A stretch of DNA of 64,000 nt from Chrysopilus asiliformis (lineage: Eukaryota; Arthropoda; Insecta; Diptera; Rhagionidae). The notes below the pieces were generated by a model, which was not told the origin of the DNA, ran no database searches, and worked only from the letters and a program-made list of their open reading frames with translations. The position numbers and the translations under genes were made by a program. The stretch lies in NCBI GenBank assembly GCA_964034945.1, contig OZ035961.1, forward strand, positions 14,151,243-14,215,242. The letters run 5' to 3'. Shown piece after piece: positions 33,058-45,400 of this stretch. How positions within the stretch are numbered: position 1 is the first letter of the stretch; each line of letters begins with the position of its first letter.

Positions 33058-35911
33058 GATGAGTATGTCACTAATAACGATGAAAAGTATCGATTATGGC
33101 CATCAATGGAATGAACTTAACCTCGTGTGAGGTTCTTTTTGCTATTAGCACATTTTTGACGTTTTTTCTTGATGTCAATTGCTGTAATTTTTATTATTTC
33201 CTCAGTAAAAAGCTCATTGATCTTTGAATTCTTGTGAAATAGCAAATAAAATGTTTCCAGTGAAATTTAGAGACGCCATGAAAATTTAAAGAAGTTCTAC
33301 TGAGTTCTTGTTTACATAACCCTAGAAGATTTAAAAGAGGACCGTTAAAATGATCGCTAATTTGAATTGAAAATATTTACTGACGAAATAAAGTTAACCA
33401 GGAAGTATTTAAAAGAAATTAGCAACGTTTTAATATTAATTAAAACATCAAATAAAATTATTTGACAAAATATGCCGCTTTACTAAAATAAATGTGGGAT
33501 GGGTTTTATGAATTAAATAAAACCATCACATGATCTTTTAAACCGTTTATTTTTATTTAAACTTCTTTATGTCTTTCCGTCTTTAATAATTTTCACAAAC
33601 TAACTATTTTACAATTTTTATATTTCATTGGTCTTGTCTTGGTTTGTTTCGTTACGTTCGTCAGTCCAGTAGTTTATCGTCAAATAGTCATTCCCATATA
33701 AATTATTGGAATTTAATTAATATTATTTATAAATACATATATTTAAACCAAATTTTGCGGTTAAAATTTAAATCCCCCAATTTTTACCGCATTTTTTGTA
33801 CTTTAAAATGTGTTTTTAATGAGAGTTTCAATTTTATAAATAAATGCCGGCCGACAAAACCGGACTTTTTATATGCAGGCGATATTAGAATCTTTTTGGG
33901 TAGTTTGGGATCGCTGATTTAGAATCTGGCAATGGTTTGGTTGGACCAGCTCTAACGTTTGGTTCATAAGGTGATTTTTATATTAAAGCTTTCAAAATTC
34001 GACAATCTGTTTGCCAAACTACTGCTGATTTGAATTAGGCGACTCCAAATTGCCTAAAAAATCTTCTAAGACCGAGTACAACAAATTGAGAGTTAGCCTG
34101 TGTAATTTTTCAAGGACGGACTTGATAATACGTTTCGAATTGATGTCTTTTCTTAAAATTTTTTGAACTGTTTTTCCTAAATAACGTAAGAGGTCTCAAA
34201 GTGGCCTTGAACTCTCACCAATATTGAGACTTTGTGTCCACAATGACCACTCTGCGGCCTCTTGAGTTACTAAGGATTAGATTAAATTTTGAAAAGTATT
34301 TTTATTTCTAATTATTACTAAGCAAAGTTAAATAATTTAAATGCTCCGTTGTTTGTATCTAAAATTAAAAAAAGACTATTCATTTTGACGGAAGCGTATC
34401 TTCTGCCGTTCTTGAGATATCCCAAATACAATGCAAATTTCAATAAAAAGGTCACAAAACAATATTATTTAAAAAGTTAATTTTATTAAATTTCAGAGAT
34501 TTTTTTCTTCTAAAAATAAGACTTTGGACACAAACCAGATTTTCAGGTCCCGGTAAGAGCCTATAAAGGGATTTTCTATCGATTAAACTATCTGGATCTC
34601 GCAATGTCGTAATGACCGGTTTTTCCACATATATTTTGATCGTTAAAAAATCAATATTAAAAATTTATAAAAAAAACTCCGTCATTTGCAGGCTTTGACG
34701 TCGAACATTGCATAGTTTGAAATTGGAAAATTATTTTCACACTTTACAAAACAAGATTTAAAATATTTTTATGTTCAAAAATAACAAATTTTTAGCCTGT
34801 AGCAAAAATTATTCCCACATACTTTACAACATTCGCTTAATATGCATAAAAATCATTTGGACTTTGCCACAACTACTTTAAGTATCGTATGAAAATTTAA
34901 TCTTGTTTCTGATTTACGCAATTATGATCATAGTCCATTATATGACTAAATAATTACTAAACTACTAATGTACCATTTACGTATGGATATATATTCGTCG
35001 GTTAGAGTTTTACATTTAATTATATTTTTGTAGTGTCGCTTAGACGATGATCATGACATCAAGGGTCAGGGTGAATTGTTACTTTTAAATTTACGTCGAT
35101 TTTATTCTGTTAATCTTTTCATCATCACCAAAGATCATTTGACATTAAACATTGAGACTTGAACACTAATTATTATTTACCTTAACATTAGAGTCGTTTA
35201 TGCAATTTGGTGATAGTCATAGGGTCGCAAAGATCATTTTAATGACATTTCTAAGAACTCAACAAGATAAAAATATCCACTTAAATTTAATGTTCAACAA
35301 CAATTATGTTAAATTTAAAAGATGAAAACCTTAAAAACAAGAAAAATCAACTTGAAGGTATTTATCAATTTCCCGAAAAAGGCCGAAAATATGTAATTGA
35401 AGGTGAATTTTAATTGATCGGAAGTGTCGCTATTACTTTTCTTATCGTAAAGATTTTCAAATGCAAAAATACCTTTATATAAATTGACTAGAAATGCTTA
35501 ATCAATTATGTAAAAAAATTAATAACTTTCATGAATTGATCTTGTAATCCTTGTGTTGTATTAAGCTAATTACATCAATTGTTAACACTTAAGTCTGGTT
35601 TACAACTTCAATTTACTCGAGCCAGCAATTTTTTCGTAATATACGTTCAAACTCCTGCAGTATTTAATTTTTTTAGACTCACGTAAAAACCTGGTAAAAA
35701 AATTCTATTGAGCAGGAAAATTTCCTCTGTAATTTACTATAAACAAGTACAGTGCGGCTCAAAAGTTAGGTTCAGATCGTTTCCGTTTCTCAAGAACGTT
35801 CACAAACCGAGGCTTCCACGAACCGAGGCGTTAACCAGTTTTTACTAATTTATCATTTAAAATTTAGATGTTTGTTTTATTTTAAAAATTTTGACTTTCG
35901 GATTTCAAGTG
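33058..35911. other. Gene-free AT-rich region with one satellite-core piece
   Basis: At about 33,885-33,935 TTTTTGGGTAGTTTGGGATCG and CTGATTTAGAATCTGGCA form a diverged copy of the core in the 1-340 array. Otherwise nothing was recognised. Confidence 0.5.
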
Positions 35912-35966
35912 ATTGAAAATTATATCCTAAAACTAAAGCATTCAGTTTTAGGATATAATTTTCAAT
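35912..35966. repeat. Perfect 23-bp inverted repeat with 9-nt loop
   Basis: The arm at 35,912-35,934 (core TTATATCCTAAAACT) pairs without a mismatch with 35,944-35,966 (core AGTTTTAGGATATAA), leaving the loop AAAGCATTC. Surrounding sequence shows no MITE ends or target duplication. Perfect pairing implies either recent origin or maintenance. Confidence 0.9.
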
Positions 35967-36069
35967 TAGGAATTATTGTAAAACAGTGCAGTACGAAAAA
36001 TCTCGGAAAAAGGCAACGAGGGGAGAGAGGGGATCTGAAAATCCACAAATTAGCGTTATTAATTTTATG

Positions 36070-36290
36070 GACGTGGCAGTGTGGGCCAGGTGGTAAAATA
36101 CTTGGTCAGAAATCCGGAGATTGGTGATTCGATTTCCCGAGTGTTGCATGCTGTCATTCAAGCCTACTTAATTTGCTTAACGAAATGTGTAGTGATAACT
36201 GCCACTTGGTCGTAACAAAATCATCGGTCTAGACTGCTATCACGACCTCTGCTGTTGGTGGGTAACAACGTGAAAACCTTACAAATGTTG
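36070..36290 (+). repeat. Second tRNA-like SINE candidate
   Basis: GTGGGCCAGGTGGTAA (about 36,081) resembles box A and GATTCGATTTC (about 36,126-36,136) matches box B at suitable spacing. GC content is higher than in the surroundings for about 200 bp. No tail or target duplication was defined, so the 3' boundary is approximate. Confidence 0.45.
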
Positions 36291-36990
36291 CATTTCATCC
36301 ATTGTTTGGTAAGTAAAACTGTGATCGGGTGGAAAAATTTTAAAAGCCGAAACAAAGAAGGTGGAAACATTTTGTTTTTGTTTAACACGTAAAATTAACA
36401 AAAATATAACATTTGCAATAAATTTCTTTATTTGTTTTTTTTTCCACGATTGGAGTTTCCATAAATTTCTAAGTACTAGAATTTTCTTAAAATCATGATG
36501 GTTATAAAACGTGGCAAAATGAAATGAATATTAAAAAAAAGAAAAGAAAAGTGGCTATTACTTAGCAATTACATTGAAGGTAAAAAACCTTTAAATTCGA
36601 ACTTTTCTAGATATAAAATTCACATGAAATCACTTTGAACGAAGGTAACAAGTGATCTATAATAACAGCTGTTAGCATATAATTAAAATAACGAGTTTTT
36701 CTGTACTTAATAAAATAAAAGCTAAATATTATTTTATCGGTGCACCAAATATACTCGTGCAACGATAATTAAATACCCGCCAGATAGTGTGTTTAAGTGT
36801 TGATCAATATTAATACGATTTTTCGCGAGTAAATATCTAAAATACACGTGTATTTCATATGATTTCCGATTGAAAAATTTTTGCGATCATGAACTATCTG
36901 ACAATTATTTAATCGCCGAGACACTTTTATAAATTCGCTATTCACATGTAGATTATATGTGCGTATCAGACGTGATCATTGTTACTGAGC
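36291..36990. other. Gene-free AT-rich spacer
   Basis: No gene or repeat was recognised. Confidence 0.4.
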
Positions 36991-36992
36991 TG

Positions 36993-37382
36993 CACTCAGA
37001 AAATCAGCCCCTCTTCTTAAAAAACCACCTGAAGTTGGTAAAAAACCCCCAACCACCACCAATACCACGACCACAATCACATGAATTTATGTTAAAAGTT
37101 GTAAACCATAAACTTTGTATGATGAAAAAATCAAAAGTAAAGTTTCTTTAGCAACAGCTAAGCTTTGTGCTGAGCTTAAGATTGAGAGTGATTTCTTGAT
37201 TTGCTCGTTCAGTGGTAAGACGTTAGTTTTATTGTCGTTACTGTTAATATTAACTATCATTGTTGTATTTTGTTGTTGTAATTAGTGTAATATTCATTAG
37301 TGAATGTGCAATGTGTCTCTATACTAGTAGCTACTGGGAACTTTATCGAATTCAACGTTCCCTTAAGTAAATTTTCTCAGTG
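36993..37382. mobile_element. Possible MITE with CACTCAGAAAAT-like ends
   Basis: CACTCAGAAAATC (left) and ATTTTCTCAGTG (right) form inverted ends with one mismatch, similar to the ends at 15,574. Arm pairing inside is poor and the flanks are TG and TA, so this is tentative. Confidence 0.35.
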
Positions 37383-37879
37383 TACGAGTATTTTTCTCAG
37401 ATATTTGACTATACCTTTACTACTTACCTGTGATCAGAAATAGCGAACCTGAGCCTACCTGGTCATTTGATGTCGTATTTAGAGGAGACTGGGGAATAAC
37501 ACCAAGCATTATAGTCAGTTTTTGGCCACCACCTCTTACCGATAAACGTTTATTCACTTCGGTTAGTTTATCTTGGACATTTATACGCTAAGGATGTCCA
37601 AGCAGGCACTTAACAATTTTAATCAATCATTTTTTTCTGTTATATTTTTCACATTCGAATGATAAAAAAAATTAACTAGTTAAAAAAAAACAATCGAAGT
37701 ATATATCTGTATATCGATAATATAGATATATATATTTAAGAAAAAATATATATTTTAAACTAGTCTTACTTGTACTCGTTCTCGTGCATTTCTTGCGCGT
37801 TTTCACTTTTTTTTTGCTGTATTTCTGCTGTAATCGGTTCGCCTGCTTCGCAGCCAAAGTTGGAGTTTTTCGATTTGAC

Positions 37880-38179
37880 TCGATTCGAGCCCAGGGCCAA
37901 AAGCTGTCTTACTTTCGTTTTCGATTAATCGAATAAAATTGAACGCGCTCTAACGTACCACAAAACGCCAAAGAAGTTTACTGACCATCTCTCGTGAACG
38001 CGAATCTACCATCACATAGTATCGAAGATAATCGCGGATTATTTTTAATTTCAAATTTCTATCTATTCATCATTGTTTTTTTGTGCTTCAATTAGTGCTT
38101 AACAAGTAAAAATTGCAAATTATTTTGTAAATCACAAATTAATCATTAAAGTCATTAATTGAAAACGATCCATTACAGT
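37880..38179 (+). promoter_or_regulatory. Possible 5' non-coding exon and promoter region
   Basis: This patch is GC-richer than its neighbours, lacks TE ends, and finishes with a strong splice donor: ACAGT|GTAAGTGA at 38,180. No ATG-led frame continues to the donor, as in a non-coding first exon. It lies 14 kb upstream of the first recognised coding exon on the same strand and could be the start of that gene, but nothing in the sequence proves the link. No TATA box or other core element is convincing. Confidence 0.25.
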
Positions 38180-38189
38180 GTAAGTGATT

Positions 38190-40860
38190 AAAATGGTTTT
38201 ATGAGAAGAATTTCAAATACACACGAGAAAGAAGCTGAAAAGCATTCGTCGGTCTTTAAGGATATAATCATCAGAAAGGATCTCAATTTCCACAAAGTGC
38301 ACATTTGCCAATTTCAATGGATTATAGTGAAAAAAGTGCTTGTAATGTTCCACTAAAATTGTTATAAAAAGTGCATTCGTATTATAAAATTTGTTGCAAG
38401 ATTGTGCGATTGCAAAGTGGTAGAATAATTCTGTTATTGCAAATTCACAAAGCGAAAAGGAAACTAAAAACAAAGGATTTTTCACTTAAAAAATGTATGA
38501 AAATTCAACAATTTATTAAAAATCGTTTAGTCAAATTTTAAAAATAAAAATAGTCGTCTTGATTTTACCACTAAAATGTCCGTCAAAGAAACCATTTTCA
38601 GGACATTTTTGATGTCTCGTGGACAAAATTGGAAGAAGCTGTTATCATTCGTTATTTTAATGACCCATAGCGAAATTAATGTCAAGTCGAGACCCAGGAT
38701 AATTGTTGACTGTGATGTTCAATTAGTCAGATGATTTCAATCATTTTACAATAAAAAATATGAAGAATTTACTTAAGAAAAACTAAAAAAAAAATTTAGG
38801 AAACATTAACATGATTCACTTTTCTTAAGTTCTTATTTGTTGGAAAAAATTGTTACTGCATTGCAGCTCGCTTAAGGTCTCAACCTAAAAACCTCCGATT
38901 TGTTCAAAACAAAAAAGATATTGACCTTCTAAATTTTTATCACATACACATCGATTGTGCATAAAGTTGTCAGATTTTTTCTCAACAAATTTTCGTTTGT
39001 AATCTGAATGTTTAATTTAACAAATTTTATAATAGTTAATGAGTTTACAGACGGAAATATGCCTTGAGAAGCTCTCTCTAAATTAAAAGAAACTGTTAAA
39101 TGAACCAGACATTTTTTTGACGTTAATTTGGATGTTGTTTGATTTTTTGTTGATTTAGACACACATTTAAAAGTTTTATATAAAAACTAGATGTCTAAAA
39201 GCTTTTTACGATCCCTGGGTTTTTAGTAAAAACATTTTTGTTTCAAAGTAGGAAAACTTTACTTTTAAAAGTTTTATTAGTTTCGATATTTCTTGACATT
39301 GCAAAAAAAAACATCAATATTAAAATCTACTAGCATTTTTCATATATATGGCACGTATCTATCACTAAAATAGGACTTGTTTAGAGTGGCAAATACGTGC
39401 CATATACCAAAAATGTTAGTAGAGGGAAGAATTTCGGATATTTCGAAATTTTGGCTTATTTTACAATCCTCATGATTTCATCAGTTACTACAAATTCTGT
39501 TATTTTATATAAACAATGCATATGGCTTATAAAAAACTGTATTTCATGTTAATGAAGAATATTTAACTGCATTTAAATATTTCCGTATGGATATTCATAC
39601 AATCTAAATAATGTTGTACGATGTGATATAATAATCTTCACGAGAAACAAAACAATTTTAGTTTTATGCAAATTCATTGAGGATTGCACATTTCTGAATC
39701 AACTCAACACCCATTATATGAGGAACATAGAAAAATCAAAATCAACATATAGTGGCCAGTAGTACACAATCAAATCATATCTGTTTTGGCGTAGCATGAG
39801 GAAAAATCAAGTAAAAAATATATACATATATGTATAAAACTCAAAGACTGTCTATTTAGTCATAATTATGCAATACGAAATTCCATTCGCAGAGCATTGG
39901 ATTACTTAAGCAACATTCATTTTATGCTACCGTACTTATAGATATCGTACGTACATACAAACATATGTGCATTTGTTTCACTTACATACAGCATATATCC
40001 AACATAAACAACATACTCTATACGACCTTGTTGCATTGCCTGGCTCAGCTCAAGTCTTGCACGATTCAATCCCAACCCAACGTTCAACTGCCAACATACA
40101 ATTGCCAAGCTTATAGGGAACAAAAAAATAAATAAAATTATTATTTTGATTACAATTTTTTTCTTCTTAAAGTTTTCCTCCTTCGTCTTTTGTTACAAGA
40201 CTTTGAACGAAATGAAATCGAAAGCGTTGAAACCTGAAGACGTTCCGGTAAATGTACCCGCGAATGAGAAGTTTTTTCTATGAAGACTTCTTGCGCGGTT
40301 GATTTTACTTTCGGAAGTTTTTGGATGACACATTAACTTTTAGCATGCGTGCGGGATTAACTTAATGTTGTACTTGATTGCCAAATATGTATCTTGCACA
40401 AAAAACCGAATCTCTTTGATGAATTTCATAGCCTCCAGTTAAATATCTTCATAGATGCTCACTGATAATTCACTACGGGTTTATATATGGGCTTACATTC
40501 AATTCAAACATTTCGAATTAAGACAATTTGATTGAAATTTATGCTGTTCATCAATGTTCGTAATGAAAGTTATTTGATTTTTTGTGCTTCAGACGGTAAT
40601 AGTTGTATAACTTTTCAAGAAAAAACAAACCCATGAAAGAATGTATAGGTACAAAATACCGGCGAAATTTTTCTTTACAATTTACTATAAATATTGTTAG
40701 TAGTAATTTTATGCTCTAATTGTGTTTAAATTTATATCAATTTCGTCTATGGATTAGGATTTGTGCAAAATACTTAATTTGATAAAGTTTTTTTTAACTA
40801 TATTTTGTTCAGAAAATTGTCTTTTTATTTTACTAATTTAGCAAACCGCTTATTCAATCA
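38190..40860. other. Gene-free AT-rich region containing one hairpin
   Basis: Apart from the hairpin at 39,327-39,422 I see nothing recognisable. Confidence 0.45.
39327..39422. repeat. 96-bp hairpin, MITE or miRNA-precursor-like
   Basis: The arms CTACTAGCATTTTT...ATATGGCACGTAT and ATACGTGCCATAT...AAAAATGTTAGTAG pair over about 28-30 bp with a small bulge and a G-T-type change. The inner segment TCACT...AGTGG pairs weakly, leaving a terminal loop near 39,375. Length and layout suit either a very short foldback MITE or a pre-miRNA-like transcript. No target duplication was seen; I do not recognise the mature sequence. Confidence 0.7.
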
Positions 40861-41396
40861 TACTAATATATAAAAATGAGTTGGTGTCTGTCTGTCTGTC
40901 TGTCCGTCTGTCTGTCTGTCTGTCTGTTCCTTTTGCACGCAAAAACGGCTGAACCGATTGACTTGAAATTTAGCATGAGTGTCTGTGGTAGTTCTGGTTC
41001 CAACATAGGCATACGGAAAAGTAGCGCGAGGGGTGGGGGGAATAAGGGGAGGGGGTAATGTGATTTCGAAACTTAGTTTTTGCGCTATGTTACTCTTTCG
41101 CGGGGAAACTACTGAACCGATTGCCCTGAAATTTGGCATAGCTGTTCGTCGGGGGTCCAGCCCCAACATAGACCCATTAAAAAGTAGCCCGTGAGGTGGT
41201 GGAGTAAGCGGAGGGGGGTAAAGTAATACCGAATGCAAGTGCTGGAATTTTTTGTTAGTTTGTTAATCATTTTCCGAAGAGAAAAAACTAACGAACAGCA
41301 TGCAGGTTACCTAATTTTCAACAAACTGAATTTAGTTTTCCTTAGTTTTTTTTCTGTTCACGCTTTTAGTCGGGCGAAGCCGGGTCCAAATTCTAG
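40861..41396 (+). mobile_element. Helitron-like 3' end with simple-repeat head
   Basis: The segment opens with AATATATAAAAATGAGTTGG and a (TGTC)n run (40,886-40,926). It continues with two related blocks, GGCTGAACCGATTGACTTGA and TACTGAACCGATTGCCCTGA, each followed by AACATAG and a G-rich tract. It ends TCGGGCGAAGCCGGGTCC, a GGC-GAA-GCC hairpin, a few bases before CTAG (41,393-41,396). A short GC hairpin just ahead of CTRR is the Helitron 3' signature. No target duplication or helicase is seen. It abuts a Y copy beginning about 41,398. Confidence 0.5.
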
Positions 41397-41397
41397 T

Positions 41398-41640
41398 ATT
41401 AAACATAAGAAAAGCTACAATTGCCAAGAGCCCTTCGTCAAATGACAGACAAAATGTTTATTTAAATAAATTTGTATAGGAAACAAGTGGTTCGATTGGA
41501 TTTTGATATATGGGACGGTTATGTAAAATCATATTCTAAACACCATTCATCTCTATAAGTTTTTCGATACGATACACATTTTTCGAGAAAACATGAAAAA
41601 AGTATCCCACTTGTAGTGTTTAGAATATAAACTCTTTTTT
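41398..41640 (+). repeat. Family Y, truncated copy 3
   Basis: AAAAGCTACAATTGCCAAGAG, GGTTCGATTGGATTTTGATA and TAAAATCATATTCTAAACAC reproduce the first half of family Y; the GACA array and tail are missing here. Confidence 0.65.
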
Positions 41641-42080
41641 CCTTCCGCGAAAACTGTAAAAAAAAATAAGATATTTATTTTATTACAATACATACCAACA
41701 CATCGTTTCTACAGACAAAAACTCGCAGAAGTTTTGCTTCCGGCTGGTCATTTTGCAAGTAGAAACTCCACAAATTCGCTCCAAAGAAGTTTTTGCAACA
41801 AAAAACATAAATTTTTCGAATTTAAGTATTTTATGTTTTAGTGGTTTACTTGCGAAATGATACGCCAATTGGAATATTTCTGCAATTTCTATTCAGTGCA
41901 AACGAAGCCTAAGAAGGATAGATGATTGAAGTGCAATTTAAGAATAAATCAAATGCATCAAAAATGCTTTCAAGTTTGGAAGGTGAAAATAATATATATT
42001 TATGTGGTACTGAATACCACCTTATATGTATTGCGGAAATTTAAATAATTTTTTATTTAACCTAAATTTCTCATAACTCT

Positions 42081-42308
42081 ACACAGAGAAAAAATAAAAT
42101 AGTGAATCGAACTATTTTATAATGGGGAATCGTGACTATTACCAAAACAGTTAAGCTCAATTACAAAAATAGTCAAACCGGATATTTTTTATAATAAAAA
42201 CAACTTAGTAGTAGAATTTACTATTTTGTTGGCAAATTGACTATTTTTTTAATTGAAATTAATTATTTTAGTAATTGTCACGATTCCCCATTTTTTTCTC
42301 TGCGTGTG
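42081..42308. mobile_element. Foldback MITE with CACAGAGAAAAA ends
   Basis: ACACAGAGAAAAAA (42,081) and TTTTTTTCTCTGCGTGT (ending about 42,308) form the ends. The second block ATGGGGAATCGTGACTATTAC is mirrored by GTAATTGTCACGATTCCCCA. The left arm carries an extra 30 bp, and AATAGT/ACTATT motifs recur. TA precedes the left end; the right has TG, so the TA duplication may be mutated. Ends resemble those at 850 and 32,092. Confidence 0.75.
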
Positions 42309-42356
42309 GTTTGTGACTTAGGGGTTGTTACACTTTTAGGGGAAACAGAGGAGAGG

Positions 42357-42411
42357 GACGGCGATACGAAACTCTATACACCGCATGACGGCGATACGAA
42401 ACTCTATACAC
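42357..42411. repeat. Short direct duplication
   Basis: The 25-bp unit with core GGCGATACGAAACTCTATAC occurs twice, 29 bp apart. Confidence 0.85.
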
Positions 42412-45400
42412 GAAGTTGCGATTTTTTTTGTGAAAAGATTATTTCTGTTTTGATATCAAAACTTAAGTTAGGTTAGGTTGGAGTGATTGCCAAAAAGGCA
42501 CACTTAGGCCAGAAATGACCCATTGTGATAACACGCGAATCTTAATGATTCATTTCACTATAACTCGAACCATTTGGAGCTTCTGATGAAGCGGTATCAA
42601 AACTTAAGACCAAAAGAAAATTCGTTTAAATTAAACATTTCTAAAATCGGTTTCTTCGTACAGGTCACGGACTTTCCTGTCTGGTAATTTGATTAGGCAT
42701 TGATCAGAAAAAATGTCTAACCGACAATTTTCAACATTTTCTTAAAACAAAAAAAAATAACGATTTTTTGTATTGTACCGACATATAAAAAAGGCTAATA
42801 GTTTTTACGAGTACAAAAAATGTTACTCTTGAAATTATTACAGACTGGTTAGAGGTCAATGTAATGTTCGTATATGACAATTGAATCTAACCCAAACGAC
42901 ATATTCATTTCCTTCAAGAAAAAAAGATAAATAGAAGCAAAGATGTCATTACTATTATCTTAAATTATGCTTTAATGTAATGTTGAGTATCTTTTCCGGG
43001 ATGTGTGATTTACTGACTCGCATCAAATGCCTAAATGTCATTGTTTTGAACTTGTAGCTGTGATGTGACGATATAAAGTACGTTTTTGTTCACGAAATTT
43101 CATAAAAGTGCGATACACTTCAGCATGAACAAACAAAAAAATGATATCTTAATAGTAAATGACATTTACTTTTATAAATTTCAAGTTTACGGCTAAAGGC
43201 ACAATTCCCATGACATGAAATCTGGCAATATCGTACACAATTCGGTGTGAGACGAAAAAATCTGGTTAACCTTCGACAATATGCCCTGAAGGTTGTCACC
43301 AAGAAATCACACTTGCCCACTTGTATTTATAACGTCAATATAGGGAATATTCGATTTCTATTTTCAGCAGAAATTTATGATTTCCAAAAATTGTTTTAAC
43401 TCTAGTTTTTGAAGGCAGTTTTGTGCAGTCAGTTATGTGAAAAACAATTATTTCAATCACCTACTCAATTTTACCCGTATAAAAAATAGCATGAAAAAAT
43501 TTCATCTTCCTCAATTTTGATGCAGTTTTTTTTCCTACCAAAGCAAATGCCCATAAGTATTACTAGTAGCAGATGATTGAAAATGGTAAAAATTATCTTA
43601 AGATCCAAAGTGGAGAACTGAAATGATTGCTGCGTTTTTTAACCGCCTTGCGCTAGATGTGGTTTCGGTTCAAGAAACTGAAATGGCCAAGAGATTGTGC
43701 AATAAAAACGCTGGTCAGGTATGCTATATAGTAAGACGTTAAAAGCGTAAGTGAATTGGGTTTTATGTAAACGCGCTCCTTAACATCAAGATTGTGTTTT
43801 TCATGTATGCATTTCTCGATCATATCAACAAATACACATGCATTATTTCGATTGTATTAAACTTTGGTAGTTTTTTTTTTATTAAACAAAAACTGTATTA
43901 CATTTTCTGTTGAAACACTTATGATATTTTGGAGTGAAGGCCGTTTTGTAACAAAGTTTTCCTTTACAGTGGCTGTCGGAATTAAACATATTATTCAGTA
44001 ATTAAAATCATAAACAGAAAAGTATTTCTTGTATTGGGCAATATTTTTAATTTACATACGAAATTAATTTGATTTTAAGCATTTAAACTATTGTGGCTTC
44101 TATAGCTAATTTTTCGAATTTACAATATGCGCATCCATTGTTAAACGCATTTTACCATCGGCACATTTTGTTTTGGGATTTATATAATTTGTTACATCTG
44201 TCCTACATCCCAAATCCATTACAAAATGACTAGTTATACGATTTATAAATTTGGTAGCCGTAACTCTATAAATTGCTATTTAATTTCATTTCTTTGAATC
44301 TTCATTTCTTTGTGTGGTTTTTTTTTTGAGTCTCTCACCTAAAAACCGTATGTCTTGGGAGATTTTTTATACGCCCTAAATTCAGATAATTCCAGCAATT
44401 TTCAAACGTTTTTCTGTAAAGGTTTCTTATGTGAATGTTTTATCGTAGACAAAAGTGGAATTTTCCTTTTACACTTGAAATTGAAAGTTGCATAATTTTG
44501 GAAGTTGGCATAATAACCTAACCTAGATTTTTTTCATATGGTTTGTTCGGCTATTCAGACTTTGAATCGGAAGTAGGTATATGAGATGCATAGAATTGTG
44601 GGAGGATAGTTTAAGGCCTATTTCGAATTTTCGGGTTATTGTGTTAGATGGCTGTGAGGTGTAGATTAATTATGTTTCTTTTTGATTATTGTCTCAAAAT
44701 ATTTTCAAATCGATTTTGTTTATAAATGGTAATCAAATTTATTGACTAAGAGTATATAAAGGTATGTAAAGAAAATTCGTATGGCACACTTTTCAAGCCG
44801 ACTTTTTTTTGAACAAGACACGGATTTAAAGAGTTGTAATTTTACCATCGAATCGGACGGATTCATATTCAAATTTTAATATGACACATTGGGATTTTTG
44901 CAATGTCTCTCAGAAAAGGGGAGCCAAAATTTTAGGTTAGCTTTTCTATTTTAATGGAATAATTTTTTTAAAAACCCACATGTATTATTAGAATTTTGTC
45001 CAATTATTTCTCTTTATGCAGTACGGATGTTTTTTTCGTTCTGCTAAGCAAAATTTTTAGTTATGCGATTTCGCTAACAAAGAAGAATGTTCCCCTGTAA
45101 CTTGTGAACCCCTCAATGGAGAACATTGAACCGAATTGCGTTGGAGTTTTAGCTATGTTTGCTGCAGGGGTGGCCTGCTCACCAGCTATCCGTTGGATAG
45201 AGGACTCTTTGGAGAGCATATGACCCAAATAAAAATTCACCACCTTCCCGCCATCTGACCCCCTGTTCTGCTATATCTGAACCCAGTTTGTGATTTTTGA
45301 TGGGGTTTTCGGTATTGGATTGGATACATAGTATTACGAAAGACATATATAGTCAAAATTGTACACTATTTTCCTTTCTGCTCTCTTTACACTGGTTTAT

